Assembly (NCBI GenBank): GCA_026874595.1 | Contig: CM049313.1 | Location: 29,694,008 to 29,758,007, forward strand | DNA length: 64,000 bases | Direction: 5' to 3' | Origin: Sipunculus nudus | Taxonomy: Eukaryota > Annelida > Sipuncula > Golfingiida > Sipunculidae | Part shown: positions 33,930 to 46,900 of the stretch, piece after piece | Numbering within the stretch: the stretch's first letter is position 1 | Layout: every line of letters starts with the position of its first letter | Translations under genes and position numbers: made by a program | The notes under the pieces: generated by a model | Seen by the model: only the letters and a program-made list of their open reading frames with translations | The model's database searches: none | Told to the model about the DNA's origin: nothing

Positions 33930-35040
33930 CTAGGGGAGGGGGAACTTCCGGAAGAGATCTTCAGATCTCCCGAGGATCGTGAGGCTGAGGAAGAGCCTCA
34001 AGACTTCTGGGCCCAGGCCAGACGGGAGAAGGTGCTATGGTCCCAGACTAAGGCCGATCTTTTGGACCAGGTGGCTTACCTGTATGGTCCAGGATCCAGA
34101 AAGTGCTGCCCATGTGCCGCAATTTAGGTGGCTAGAGGGGACCTCGACGAGCACGCGCACCCAAGGGGGTTTTGTGCTGCCCTACGGGGCGTTGACCCCC
34201 CAAGTACGCTCCACTTTCAAGGAGTTTGGGCAGGCCATGACCGAGTTCCTGGATTTTCACAGGAGGGTGGTGCTAGGGGAGGTGTTTCCTACCACTTGTA
34301 AGGAATTAAACCATCCTCGACCTTGGCCCGTCGGCCAACTGTGGAATCCCCGTCATTACAGGCAAACAAGTCTGTCTAAATTAACACCGTACCCGGTGTT
34401 TGACCAAGTACCATCGGTGGCCACGCGACGATTCTGGAGTGGCCCAGCCATTTGGCGATGGTACGCCTTTAACTCCGCCACAAGTTTCGACATCTGGTGC
34501 TAACATGGCGGATCTGGAGACCTTTGGCTGCTATGCTGCCGGCCTGATCAATGATTCACAGGCGCTGGTAGCGCTGTTATCAGGCCCAGGAGACAGTAAG
34601 GGGCGTAGTACAGAGCCTCTTGCCGAATCTCCAGGAACTTAACCTTACCATCTGGAGACTCGTAGAGAATGTTGTTCTTCTCCATAGGGAGGCGGCTTTG
34701 CGGTCATTGGAGAGGAGATCCCTGCGTGTACATGCTAGTGAGTTGCAAGAATTGTACGCTCGACCCTTCACAGGCTCCTCCATTTTTCGGAGCTATAACA
34801 AGAGCTGAGCGCGAGGCCAAGGTAACGAAGATGTTTCTGGCCTTGCAGTCTATGCCTGACAGACCTCAGACCCGTCAGCCTCCAAAGAGGCTGGCTCTGG
34901 ACACACGCTCTCCTCCCTGTCCACGTGCGCGACAGGGGGATAGCAACAGAGGTCGTCAGTATTTTCGCTCTTGTGGCGCCTGTGGATCCCGCCCCGCATG
35001 GCGTAGCGCTAGGGACCGTGGCTCCAAGCCACGGGATTAA
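33930..35040 (+). pseudogene. DIRS gag-like region, frameshifted
   Basis: A charged, RE-rich reading is followed by other frames containing PQFRWLEG, LPYGALTPQVRSTFKEFGQAM and a C-terminal Arg/Pro/Ser-rich tail (to 35040). At least two frame changes occur between 34060 and 34800. DIRS Gag-like proteins are poorly conserved, so the call rests mainly on position upstream of RT and on codon character. Confidence 0.55.
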
Positions 35041-35159
35041 CGCCAGACCAGTTGGGGGGGGGGGGGAAGGCTCCGATTTTTTTGCACTGCGTGGCACAAA
35101 ATTACACGAAATCAGTTCTTCTTACGCACCATAAAACACGGGTATTTTATAAAGTTCGC

Positions 35160-35878
35160 ACCGACCCCGCCTTGGACTACGGAGCCTCGGCTCTTCCCGA
35201 GTGGTGAACCTTGTGGCCGTACACCTATGGTCTCTGGGGATTTCCGTGGTTCCCTACCTGGACGACTGGCTCATCCATCATCGGGAGTGGCGGGTCCTCG
35301 TCAGGCACCAGGACATCGTGATAGATACAGAAAAGTCTCTAGGTTTTCTGATAAACCAGGAGAAGTCGCACCTGGAGCCGGCCAGGATGGTTCAGTTCAT
35401 TGGCATGAATCTTGATCTGTCTCGTGGTTGGGTCTTGTTACCAACTGATACGGCGGAGAAAATTGCGAGTGCGATTCACGATCTTTTATGTTGCTCCCGG
35501 GTCTCCACACGAGATGCGGCTATGGTCATGGGCAACCTCAATTGGGCGGCTATCTTTATCCTATTCGCGCAGATGGAGTTGCGGTTCGCTCAGCAGTTGT
35601 TTCACAGGTTTCACCTGCACCGGGCGGCGCTCCTGCATACTGTTCATATACCCCGCAGGGACTTATTGCGGGCACTCCGCCCCTGGTGTGCCCCTAGCTT
35701 TCTCACGCAGGGCTGCTCGTTTGTGCCAGGGGCTCCTGCCGTGATGTACACCGATGCATCTCTCACCGGATGGGGTGCCCACTGGGGGGACCGCCGTCTG
35801 TCCGGGCTCTGGTCGGCGGCCGAGACCCGCCTGCACATCAATTTGCTAGAAACCAGAGCCATATTTTTGGCACTGTGA
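35160..35878 (+). pseudogene. DIRS reverse transcriptase (C-side) plus RNase H
   Basis: The frame holds the RT active site in SVVPYLDDWLIHH (YLDD at about 35255-35266), then GFLINQEKSHLEP and QFIGMNLDL typical of DIRS RT. RNase H follows with MYTDASLTGWGAHW (catalytic Asp) and INLLETRAIFLAL (catalytic Glu). It stops at 35878, before the last RNase H motif. The RT N-terminal half, with the first catalytic Asp, is missing: only ~120 bp separate the gag-like tail from this segment. Confidence 0.9.
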
Positions 35879-36144
35879 CATTGGGCCCCTCTCCTGTGAC
35901 AACGCGACTTCTGGTGGCTTCCATAAACCACAAGAGGGGGACCTGCTCGCGGTAGCTTCTGTCAGAGTCTCTCCAGCTCCTCCGTTTTTGCAGGTCAATC
36001 GGTTCGCTCATTTCAGCTGCCCACATTGCGGGGGCCAGGAACATGCACGCTGGCCAATGCCCTGATTCTCAGGATTCACGGCCAGGCTCTCTGGTGGCCT
36101 CTTCTGCTTGATCTCCTGATCGACTGGCCCCAACGTCTTCCAGT

Positions 36145-37122
36145 GTGGCCCAACGTGTTGCGCCAAGGAAGGTTTCGTCGCTCTCAGAGCCTCGCCCGTC
36201 TGCATGCATGCTAACTGATGTCGACCATCTCTGTGGTGCGGGTTTTTCACGCGCCGCAGCTCAGCTCATTGCCGCTCCACGTAGAGGGTCTTCTAACAGA
36301 GCCTATGACGCTCGGTGGCTGCTCTATGTGGAGTGGGCAGACCGACAGGGTGTAGACCACCTTTGGCCCTCGGCTCAGGAGCTTTTGGAGTTCTTTATGT
36401 TCCTGTTCAGCGCGAAACGTCTCTCCCTGTTGTCGTTGCGGGGTTATAAGGCTGCCTTGCTTTCGGTCTTACGGCCATTGGGGTCTCATCTGCCTCTCCA
36501 GCAGTCTGTGTTCTCTGACTTCCTTAAGTCGGTTGAGCTACAGGTGGGGCCTCGCTCCGTTCCGTCCCCATCCTGGCACCTGGGAGTCGTCCTGAGTCGC
36601 ATCAGTGTGTCTCCATATGAGCCGCTTAAGAGCGCTTCTCTTCTGCATCTCTCGCGAAAAACGGCCTTTCTTTTGGCTATATAGTCGGGGGTCGCCACAG
36701 TGAATTACACCCTGCTGGCGGACCCCCGTATACCCTGGTAGCCCCGGAAGGATCGACGGCTACCCTCCGGTTTGCTCCGGAGTTTCTTCAGAATCAGAAA
36801 GCCTCAGACACCGCGGCGCCCTGGCTTCCCCAAGCTTCCGCACAGCCGTCATAATTTTGGTGCTGTGAACTGTCCGGTACATGCTCTGCAGTACTACTTG
36901 CGTGCCACGGCTCTGTTGCGGGGGGAGCGTCGTCGTCTGTTTATTCAGACCACCCGTTCTCGGGTTGCTGAGTCGGTCTGTGAGATCAGCCCTGTTACTA
37001 TTTTTCGGTGGGTCCGGGATACTATCGTCGAGGCTCATGAGAAAGCCTCCCCCGAGACCCTGTCGTCCCTTCAGATTCGTGCGCATGATGTCTGTGCGGT
37101 CGCGGCCTCTCTTTTATTATGA
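36145..37122 (+). pseudogene. DIRS tyrosine recombinase, inactivated
   Basis: The first segment (to 36684) has the N-terminal SAM-like core domain (LWPSAQELLEFFMFLF, LSLRGYKAALLSV) and ends KTAFLLAI with a TAG. Another stop follows near 36738. The second segment, in the same frame, has CPVHALQYYLRAT, SPVTIFRWVRDTI and AHDVCAVAAS. In active relatives the motif after the first segment carries the first catalytic Arg, and the last motif is H-x-V-R. Here the first Arg context is lost and the second Arg is Cys. The enzyme would circularise and integrate DIRS cDNA. Confidence 0.88.
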
Positions 37123-37453
37123 TCAAGTGGGGCATATGATAACTGGCACTGAAAAGCAAACCAAAGTGATTTTTTAAACCCAAAAAAAACCAAATAGTTT
37201 CGAGGCCTGCTGTTGATTTCCCTAGGAATAGGACACTTTCAATAATGGTTTTCTGATGCCAAAGTGTTGAAATGCATTGAAACACAACAATTCAATTTGA
37301 AACACATATTTGCAAATTGAAAATACTAAAATTTTCAAATAAGGAAGATGATATGATGTGACTGGAATTTATATGCAATTTGTAAGGATGTGGAATCAAC
37401 ATTGATGGTAATATGAACAAGAGCTTGATTGAAATTTTATGTGTTTACTTTTT
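37123..37453. other. Unassigned DNA between DIRS and nested Helitron-like cluster
   Basis: AT-rich, with no recognised gene or repeat. Confidence 0.5.
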
Positions 37454-37789
37454 AGCTCGGCTGACTATAAGTCATCTGAGCTAAAGTCGTTGTCCTTTGT
37501 CAGTCGGCTGTCCGTCCGTCCGTCTGTCCAACTGGCACGTTTTGAAACCATTGGACCTATGAATCTGAAATTCGGCATACCTTTAGATGTCCCTTAAATC
37601 TACTACCATACCAAAAATTGGGTCACTAGGACTTCGTTCCTTCGAATTATTAAGGAAAAACCTCCGTTTTCCATTAAAAACCCATTGTTACACTTCAAGA
37701 AAACCACTGACCAGATATTGACCTTTTTTAAATATTAATTCCTCTATATATTTCCTATGTACATAAGAGAAATTAGTTTAATATTTTTT

Positions 37790-40700
37790 AGCTCAGCTGA
37801 CTGAAAGTCATATGAGCTATAGCGATCACTCTTTGTCCGTCGTCCGTCTGTCTGTCCGTCTGTCTGTCTGTCTGTCCGTTAACCAGGCACAAATCGTAAC
37901 CGCTGGAACTGGAATCTTCTTACTTGACATCCTGGGAGATCCATGAAAAATCTCCTTGGAAACCAGAAATTAGGTCTCTGTTACCCATATCCTTCGAGCT
38001 ATGGGGCCCCAAAATACCCCCCAGAAAAGTCCAAAATTTCATACAAAAACTTCAATATCTCATTAACAACTTGACTGATGGTCATGATTTTTGGCATACA
38101 TATTGATCATGAGAGGTTCCATCAGTTCCTGAAGACTGGTGGCGCCACCTGTATTTTTCGATTTTTTACGAATTTTTTTCTCTATTTTTGAGACCTTTAA
38201 AAATGTGAACATCTGTTAACAAGGCACAAATCGTAATGACTGGACTTAGAATCTTCATTCTCGACACACTGAGAGACCTATGAAAAGTCTCCATGGAAAC
38301 CAGAAATTAGGTATCTGTTACCCATATCCTTCCAGCTATGGGGCCCCAAACTACCCCCCAGAAAAGTAAAAAATTTCAAACAAAAACTTCAATATCTCAT
38401 TAAATACTTGACTGATGGTCATGATTTTTGTCATATATATTGATCATGAGATGTTCCATCACTTCCTGCAGACTGGTGGCGCCACCTGTATCGTTCAATT
38501 TTTTACGAATTTTTTTCTCTATTTTTGAGACCTTTCAAAATGTAAACATCTGTTAACAAGGCACAAATCATAAAGACTGGACCTAGAATCTTCATTCTTG
38601 ACACACTGAGAGACCTATGAAAAGTCTCCATGGAAACCAGAAATTAGGTCTCTGTAACCCATATTCTTTGAGCTATGGAGCCCCAAAGTACCCCCAAGAA
38701 AAGTAAAAAATTTCATACAAAAACTTCAATATCTCATTAACTCCTTGACTGATGGTCATGATTTGTAGCATAACTATTGATCATGAGATGTGTCATCACT
38801 TCCTGCAGACTGGTGGTGCCACCTTTATTGTTTGATTTTTTACGATTTTTTCCTCTATTTATGAGACCTTTAAGGATGCTGTCATCTGTTAGCATGGCAC
38901 AAATCGTAACGACTGGACCTAGAATCTTCATTCTTGACACACTGAGAGGTCCATGAAAAGTCTCCATGGAAACCAGAAATTAGGTCTCTGTTACCCATAT
39001 CCTTCGAGCAATGGGGCCCCAAAGTACCCCCCCCAGAGTAGTCAAAAATTTCATACAAAAACTTCAATATCTCAATAACTACATCACTGATGGTCATGAT
39101 TTTTGGCATACATATTGATTATGAGATGTTTCATCAGTTCCTGCAGACTGGTGGAGCCACCTATGTTATCTATCAAGAGGGTACAAATTGCAACAACTGG
39201 ACCTAGAAACTTCATTCTTGTCATGCAAGGAGGCCCATGAAGAGTGCCTGTGGAAACTTGAAATTAGGTCTGTGTTACCCATATCCTTCAAGCTATAGGA
39301 CTCTGAAGTATCCCTCAGAATAATGGACAATTTGATACAAAAGCTGAAGTATCTGAACAACTCATACGGAGATCATCATGATTCTTTGCATGGATATTGA
39401 CCATTAAGTGTTTTTAGCTCAGCTGACTGTAAGTCATCTGAAGTATCCCAGAATAATGGACAATTTGATACAAAACCTCAAGTATCTAAACAACTATTGC
39501 AGTGATCACCATGATTCTTTGCATGGGTATTGATCATGGAATGTGTCATCAGTTTCTGCAGTATGGTGGCGCCACCTGTATTTTTTTTATTTTTACGAAT
39601 TTTTTTCTCTATTTTTGAGACCTCATAAGATGCGGTCATCTGTTAACATAGCGACAGCTTGTCACCCCAAACGTCGATTTTAGATATACTGAAGACGATG
39701 GGGTGACAGTACAAGCTATTGGGTTCGCATCAATTCTAGTACGTGCAGATGTGCACGCCATTTCTGACACTAATTTTTCATTTTCATCTACTTCTCGAGC
39801 TGTCATTTTCCTGAGTTAATACAAAAAGTGACGTTATTCTGTTGGCGAAAATAATAATTATTACATCCACGGTTGACTTACGTGTATTCGTGCAGCAGTT
39901 TTTAATACCGAGGCTAGTTTTACTCGAAAAACTCGTCTCCACGTCTGTCAGCGGGAGAACCATAACTTCCGGTAGGGGATTCCCAAACGGCTATGTGCAA
40001 AACTCGGAAGTCGGAAGCAAGGATTTTTTAAAATAAAGCAATGATCGAAGCATAATTTAAATGCTACTAGTACTACATCAATGGAAATTACCATTTTATG
40101 TTTATTGATAGAATAAGGTTTTTTCTTTCATAATGCAAAAATCAAAGTTATCCATCCGAAGTTATAGACTATTTTTTTCTCGGAAATGCCCGATTATGGT
40201 CCAGATGTGTAAAACTCGGAAGCCAGTATTGGCTAATGCACTAGTCATCATATCGTCAGCAAACGTGTCAAGCATTTTCAATTATTTCAATATGACATAT
40301 ATTTCATAAACTCAATCTGTTTTTTAACATTCATGATGCTGTTTTTTTATAATATATTATATTGATATTTTATTTCATTTGTAAAACAAGATTATATTAA
40401 CTCATCACTATTTTACACTGTTACGTATTTTATGTTGGGGGAAAGTTCAGTAAATGTTAAAAAATAAATTGTTACAAAGCAAATTTTACAGATATAACAC
40501 ATTCTTTTTAAATAAGAACCTGGTACCAGCAACTATTTTTTTCAGAGAGAAGGATGTCCGAAAGCGCACGGTACTACTGTATCGAGAATTCCGACTACAG
40601 TCCGGTTAATTTTGTTTTCTGAGGATAAAAATATAAGAATCAAATAAAAATAGCCAGTATACACGGAATATTCAGATAAAGATTTTTATAAGGATCAATA

Positions 40701-41648
40701 TATATTAAATTTTCATATTTGTTCAACGTATGGGAAATATATTACTGTTTTTATTTTGAATGACATCGTAATTTATTACTATTTTTGATGCCGTATTAGG
40801 GTTTATTATAACATATTTATTATTCAGTGGTGCATCCATAGAGGGCGCAAGCCCGTTCAGACGTAATATCTCTCATTTTACCGAGTTATTTTCCAATTAT
40901 TTCGTAATTAATTTTCCTTTCTTTTTCAGATTACTTTTTTTATTCCCCATGCAGCAATTTCATTATTATATTTTTTACTTTCCAATTCATAAGTTTGTGA
41001 TTTACTCCACTATGAGAGCATCCAAATATAAACTAGTATATTGAGGAATCTCCCCCCCCCCCCCCCCCTTATCGCTTAACCGTGCGAGTCATGCACGGTC
41101 TCCCCACAGAGCTGAGCTCGGGGTGGGATCGACTGTGAAAAATCTCACGCCTCCTCGGCTGATACTCAGACTCACGCACTGTGCTCTGCTGCCCGAGCCT
41201 GGGCGCTCACAGATCACAAAAGTCGGTCAAATGCAATGATTGTCATAAGATTTAAACATATTAATTATTTGACAACGAGTACTACCTTTAAATAGTGACA
41301 TTTTGAAAGTTATAAATGTATAGACGCGCGTTTCATTATTGACATTAACATGTAACGAACTTTTGAATATTTGGACTTTCCAGTTTATACCGTAATTTTA
41401 TAGAAATATAAATATTAAAGCCCAACAACATCAGGTTTGAATATATTGTTCAAAAACATGTAGGAGAATAGTTGCGGAACAGAAAATCCTCATAATCATT
41501 TGTTTAAGGTGCCTCAAAATGTCCTCTTTACATTGCATATTTTAAAAATTAATCCCTTCCCATACCCTCCCCATGTAAATATAAATATCTTTAACAAAAA
41601 CAAAGCTCTAGATGGGGTGAAATATATTACGTGAAAATAAACCCACAC

Positions 41649-41696
<48 letters not shown>

Positions 41697-43918
41697 TTAA
41701 CAAATAAAAAAATTAAGAAGTTATAGTTTTTCGATTATGTATCATGTATTGTATTATACACTCATTAAAAGCAGAATCATGCATAAGCAATTTTAATATT
41801 TGCATGCAGCTATAATTATAATGAAACTGCATTTGGGCTGTGGCTCTTAACTGACCACAAGTTAACCAGTGCGTCTCTGTGACTTCCGAGTTATACACAT
41901 TGGATCACATCCCAGCGCTTCTGCCTGAAATCAGAGATGGCATCCGAGCACAAAATCATCCATAACTTTCAGATTAAAGAATGGATCACTATTATTCTTC
42001 ACAGAATGATAATAAAGATCTTATTCTATCGGGGAAAAAACAAAATGGTATTGAAGCGTTAGCATTTTGTACATGCTTTAAACTGCTTTATTTATAAGTC
42101 ATTCCTTGGTTTCCGGCTTCCGGCTTCCGACTTCCAAGTTTACATACACGACCGCGCCATGACACCTTTAGTTTTGAATGAGAAGTACCGCTTCACGTGA
42201 ATCGGTGCCACAGTGATGAAAGGAGGTAAAAAATGTAATTATTTTTGTGTAACAACATTTCTTCTTCGATATTAAGCACATATAATACGACTTTATAAGC
42301 CTGTGATGCCAAATAATACCAGACAGTAAATATTTTGATCCGACCCTTAGAATGGGCGTTCTGTTGTGACTGCCATCATGACTCCAGGCCCTATCAGTTT
42401 ATTTCCGAAGGCCTGAGTGTCATGTTGTCATGGCTACTGTTAACATGGCACAAATTGTAACAACTGGACCTAGAATCTTCTCTCTTGACATCCTGAGAGG
42501 CCCATGAAAAGTTTCCTTAAAAACTTGAAATTAGGTCTCTGTTACCCATAACCTCTGAGCTATGGGGCTCCGAAGTACCCCCCAGAATAATGGAAAATTT
42601 GATACAAAAGCTCAAGTATCTGAACAATTATTATATTGATCACCATGATTCTTTGCATGGATATTGATCATGAAATGTTTCATCAGTTTCTGCATTCTGG
42701 TGCGCCACCTGAATTTTTTCAATTTTTAGCTCAGCTGACTGAAAGTCATCTGAGCTGTAGGGATCACCTTTTGTCCGTCGTCCGTCCGGCCATCCAGGCG
42801 TCTGTCTGTTAACAGGGCACAAATCGTAACCGCTAGACCGGGAATCTTCATATTTGAAATCCTGGGAGGTCTATGGAAATTCTCCTTGTAAACCTGAAAT
42901 TAGGTCACTGTGACCTATATTCTTCGAGCTATGGGGTTCTGAAGTACCCCCCAGAATAATGCAAAATTTAATACAAAAGCTCAAGTATCTGAACAACTAA
43001 TGCATTAATCACCATGATTATTTGCATGGATATTGATCATGGAGTGTTTCATCAATTTCTGGAGATTGGTGGCGCCACCTATATTTTTATTTATTTTTTA
43101 CGATTTTTTTTCTCTACTTTTGTGATCTTTAAACATTTGGTCAACTGTAAACAGGGCACAAATCATAATGACTGGACCTAGAATCTTCTGTCCAGGGAAG
43201 CCCATAAAAGGTCTACATGGAAACCCGAAATAAGGTCCCTGTTACCCATATTCTGTGAGCTATGGGGCCCAGAAGTACCCCCCGGAATAAAGATTTGGTC
43301 ATATATTAACAGGGCACAAATCATAATGACTGGACCAAGAATCTTCTTTCCTCACCTCGAGGGAAGCCCATAAAAGGTCTACATGTAAACTCGAAATAAG
43401 GTCCCTGTTACCCATATCCTTCATGCTCTGGGGCTCCGAAGTACTCCCCAGAATAAAGATTTGGTCATCTGTTAACAGAGCACAAATTATAATGACTTGA
43501 CCTCGAATCTCCTTTCTTGATATGCTGGGAGGCCCCTGAAAAGTCTCCTTGTGCACCTGAAATTACATCTCTGTTACCCATATCCCTCATCCTATGAGGC
43601 TTTGAAATACCCCCCAGAATAAACATTTGGTCATCTGTTAACAGGGCACAAATCAGAATAACTGGACCTAGAATTTTATTTTTTTTGACATGCTGGGAGA
43701 CCCCTGAAAAGTCATCTTTTAAACCTTGAAAATAGGTGTCTGTTACCCATATCCTTCATGCTGCAGAGCTCAATAGTACCCCAATGAATATTGGATGATT
43801 TTATACAAAAGGTCAAGTTTGGAAAAAGTATTTCATTCAAATTTGACATTCAGATGATAAAATTACTTTTGTCAATGTCTTCCTGGTCAGCTGAGCGTCA
43901 TGACCCCTGGGTCACTTG
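37790..43918 (+). mobile_element. Level 1 family A' element with ~336-bp palindrome-bearing units
   Basis: The 5' end is AGCTCAGCTGACTGAAAG, then AGCGATCACTCTTTGTCCGT and a (GTCY)n block. The 3' end is CAGCTGAGCGTCATGACCCC then CACTTG. The host flanks GAAATTAGTTTAATATTTTT and AATTCTTGAAGTTATTGGCC join as in intact family A. The body is tandem units of about 336 bp (TGTTAAC near 38214, 38551 and 38887), each with a GGTGGCGCCACC-type core. It also holds a foldback element (39649-42436) and two internal AGCTCAGCTGACTG starts (39416, 42728) from further, partly deleted copies. Confidence 0.78.
39649..42436. mobile_element. MULE-like foldback element, 2.8 kb, with 9-bp target duplication
   Basis: CTGTTAACA occurs directly before (39640-39648) and after (42437-42445) this segment, and the interrupted 336-bp unit resumes exactly. 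The ends are TAGCGACAG.. and ..GCTA (TAGCCATGAC inverted). Diverged inverted arms pair 39950-40090 with 42040-42165 (both carry CTTCCGACTTCC-type motifs). A left hairpin TGTCACCCCA..TGGGGTGACA lies at 39660-39707. It contains a poly-C run (41051-41068), a (TA)n (41653-41692) and no transposase. Mutator-like assignment is inferred from the 9-bp duplication and foldback form. Confidence 0.7.
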
Positions 43919-46900
43919 TTTAATTCTTGAAGTTATTGGCCCAAATATAATGCACTTTGTAAAAATTCAGGAAATATATTTACTCCCTTAACTTGAGAAT
44001 TGCTGAAGCTAGAGACTTTCTTTCAGGTATATAACTATATTTAGTCAAGATTCAGTTGTATCGCCCAAAATTAGATCTGAATTTATTATATGAAGTTATT
44101 AGCATAAATATAAAATCAGCACCTTAAATTTTGCCCAGATTTGACCATGGTACATTTTATTCCCATTTTATGTTACCATAAGCATTTCATCTCTAAACTT
44201 CTGAAATTTGAAACCAGTTGATCAAAAACTGTTGATTTTATTCCAGTTTTCAAGCACCATGTAAAGTATTGTTTAGATCAAGCAAGTGTTATGCAGTTTG
44301 CTAGAGCTCAGCTCCCCAGCTTCCCAGGCCAGCTTTCAGCTCCAAAATTTGGCATACGGTTAGATGTCCCCCAAAACTCCCTACCATACTAAAAGTTTGG
44401 TCACTAGAATTTCATTCCTTCAAGATGTTAAGAAAAAACTTTAATTTTCAATTAAAAACCCATTGTTACACTTCAAGACTGCCTAATATCAAAACCACTG
44501 ATCTGACTGTGATCATATAAAATATACATGTTCTTCTATTAATACTCTATGCACATGCCAGAAATGATTTGAGTATTGCGAAATTGTTTTAAGTTATGGG
44601 CCCGAACATAATGCACTTTGTAAACAAGAAATTTATTTATTCCCTTAATATGAAAATTGCTGAAGCTAGAGATTTTTTAGCTCAGCTGACTATAAGTCAT
44701 CTGAGCTATAGTCGTGGTCCATTGTCCGTCGTCCGTCCGTCTGTCCGTCCGTCCGTCGGTCCGTCTGTCCTTCCATCCGTCCTTCCGTAGATGTGGCACG
44801 TTTTGAAACCGTAAGACCTAGGAATCCAAAATTCGGCATAATGTTAGATGTCCCCAAGATCTCCTACCAAGCCCAAAACTGGGTCTTTGCGACTTTGTTC
44901 CTTTGAGAAATTAAGGAAAAACCTCAATTTTTTATTAAAAACCTATTTTCACACTTCAGGACTGCCTAATATTGAAACCACTCATCTGTTTTTCCTCATA
45001 TTTACCATAAATATTCATCTATATAGTTCCTATGTACATGCCAGAAATTAGGTCTGTATTATATAATTTAAAAAAGTTATGGACCCAAACATAATGCATT
45101 TTGGAAAAAATCAGGAAAGACATTTGATCACTTAACACAAAACATGTTAAAGCAATGGACTTTTTTTTCCAGTAATATAACTTTATTTTATCAAAATTAA
45201 ATTGTATACCCAAAATTAGATCAAAATCTTTTAAATTTTTTAAAATATTAACAAAAATAAAAAATTGGTACCTTAAATTTTGCCCAACTTTGACCATGGC
45301 ACTTTTTTCCTGTAAGTTCTGTGGATCTAATTTTCACAGCATGTACAAATAAGGATTTAATCTGATAAAATCTGAAATTTGAAAATAAAAGCTGCAAAAT
45401 TAGGCTAGTTATTGAATTTTTTTGGAGGCTCTTGTTGTATTCCCTTACGTTGTCAAGCAGTCCACCGTGGTCACTGTTGGTCATTCAGTGCAGCTCTCTA
45501 TGCTCCCAAGGTTGTTGGTATAATTTTAGATGTCCCCAAGATCTCCTACCAAGCTGAAAACGGGGTCTTTGCGACTTTGTTCCTTTGGAAATTTAGGAAA
45601 AACCTCAATTTTTTATTAAAAACTTATTTTCACATTTCAGGACAGCCTAACTACGAAACCACTCACCTGTTTTTCCTAATATTTACCATAAATATTCCTC
45701 TACATAGTTCCTATGTACCTGTCAGAAATTAGGTCTGTATTATATGATTTAAAAAAAGTTATGGGCTCAAACATAATGCATTTTGTAAAAATCAGGAAAG
45801 ATATTTGATCACTTAAAACAAAACATTTTAAAGCTATGGACTTTTTTCCAGTAATATATCTTTAATTAATCAAAATTAAATTGTATACCCAAAATTAGAT
45901 CAAAATCTGTTAAATTTTTTAAAATATTAGCATAAATAAAAAATAGGTACCTTAAATTTTGCCTAAATTGACCATGTCATGTTTTTTTCTTATAAGTACA
46001 TTTGATTTAATTTTCACAGCCAGTTTACATGTGGATTTAATCTGATGAATTTTGAATTTGAAAGTATAAGCTTAAAAATTAGTCTAGCTATTGAAGTTTT
46101 TTAGAAGCCTTAATGTATTTGTATTTTCTAGCATCATGACCCTACTTTTGTTTACCTGGTAAACCAAAAATTGGCATAATGTTAGATGTAATTGTTAATA
46201 TTCATATTCTTCCATTCATTTCCTATGTACATACAAAAATTTCGGTCAGTATTGCATAATTTGTTGAAGTTACAGGCCCAAACATAATGCACCTTCTAAA
46301 AAATCAGGATATATATTTACTCACTTAAAATAAGAATGGCTGAGACTTTTTTTCAGGAATATAACATCATTTAATCAAGATTCAATTACATTGTCAAGCA
46401 GTCCACTGAGGTCACTGTAGGTCATTCAGTGCAACTCTCAATGCTCCCCAGGCTATTATGTAATCCCATCACTCAGGCAAGCCCTCTCTCTTGTTGAGCT
46501 TGATCAGGCTGAATCTTATAATTTCACATTTTTTCAGCGATGAACAGTAACAACAGAGACCCCTCCCTGACCCACCGCTTCGATACACAGGACTAATATA
46601 CAAGACAAAGCTTATAATTTTTATGTTAAAAAAATTCTTTTTGTTGAGACTTGGACAATTTTGATTTTTTTATAGAACAAAATTTTTCTGGAATTTAATC
46701 CTTATATTCAAATATGGTAAAATATTAGGACTTAATGTAAGTGCTAACTGACAAGATTTATGAAGATATAAATACTTGGTAGCATTTCATTCATATCTCT
46801 TAAAATTGGCGGGGCCTAGGTGTGAATAACACTGTTAAACCTAGTTTTTAAAATTAGGAATATTGGTCAAACTTTGTGGGATTAATTTTTAACTCATATG

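Larger units (their letters stand above)
33930..37122 (+). mobile_element. DIRS-type retrotransposon, decayed and internally deleted
   Basis: Gag-like, RT/RNase H and tyrosine-recombinase readings follow one another on the plus strand. This combination is unique to DIRS-like YR retrotransposons, which insert by recombination and leave no target duplication. GC content is clearly higher than the flanks, marking a foreign insert. Terminal and internal complementary repeats were not identified, so the ends are approximate. Confidence 0.88.

Noticed and set aside
34820-35040. Arg/Pro-rich frame as an independent small protein
   Set aside because: It lies at the expected position of the DIRS gag-like C terminus and shares that element's composition.
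37900-43900. CRISPR-like array because of regular palindromic repeats
   Set aside because: Eukaryotic context, ~336-bp period, whole-unit similarity rather than short repeats with unique spacers, and no cas genes.
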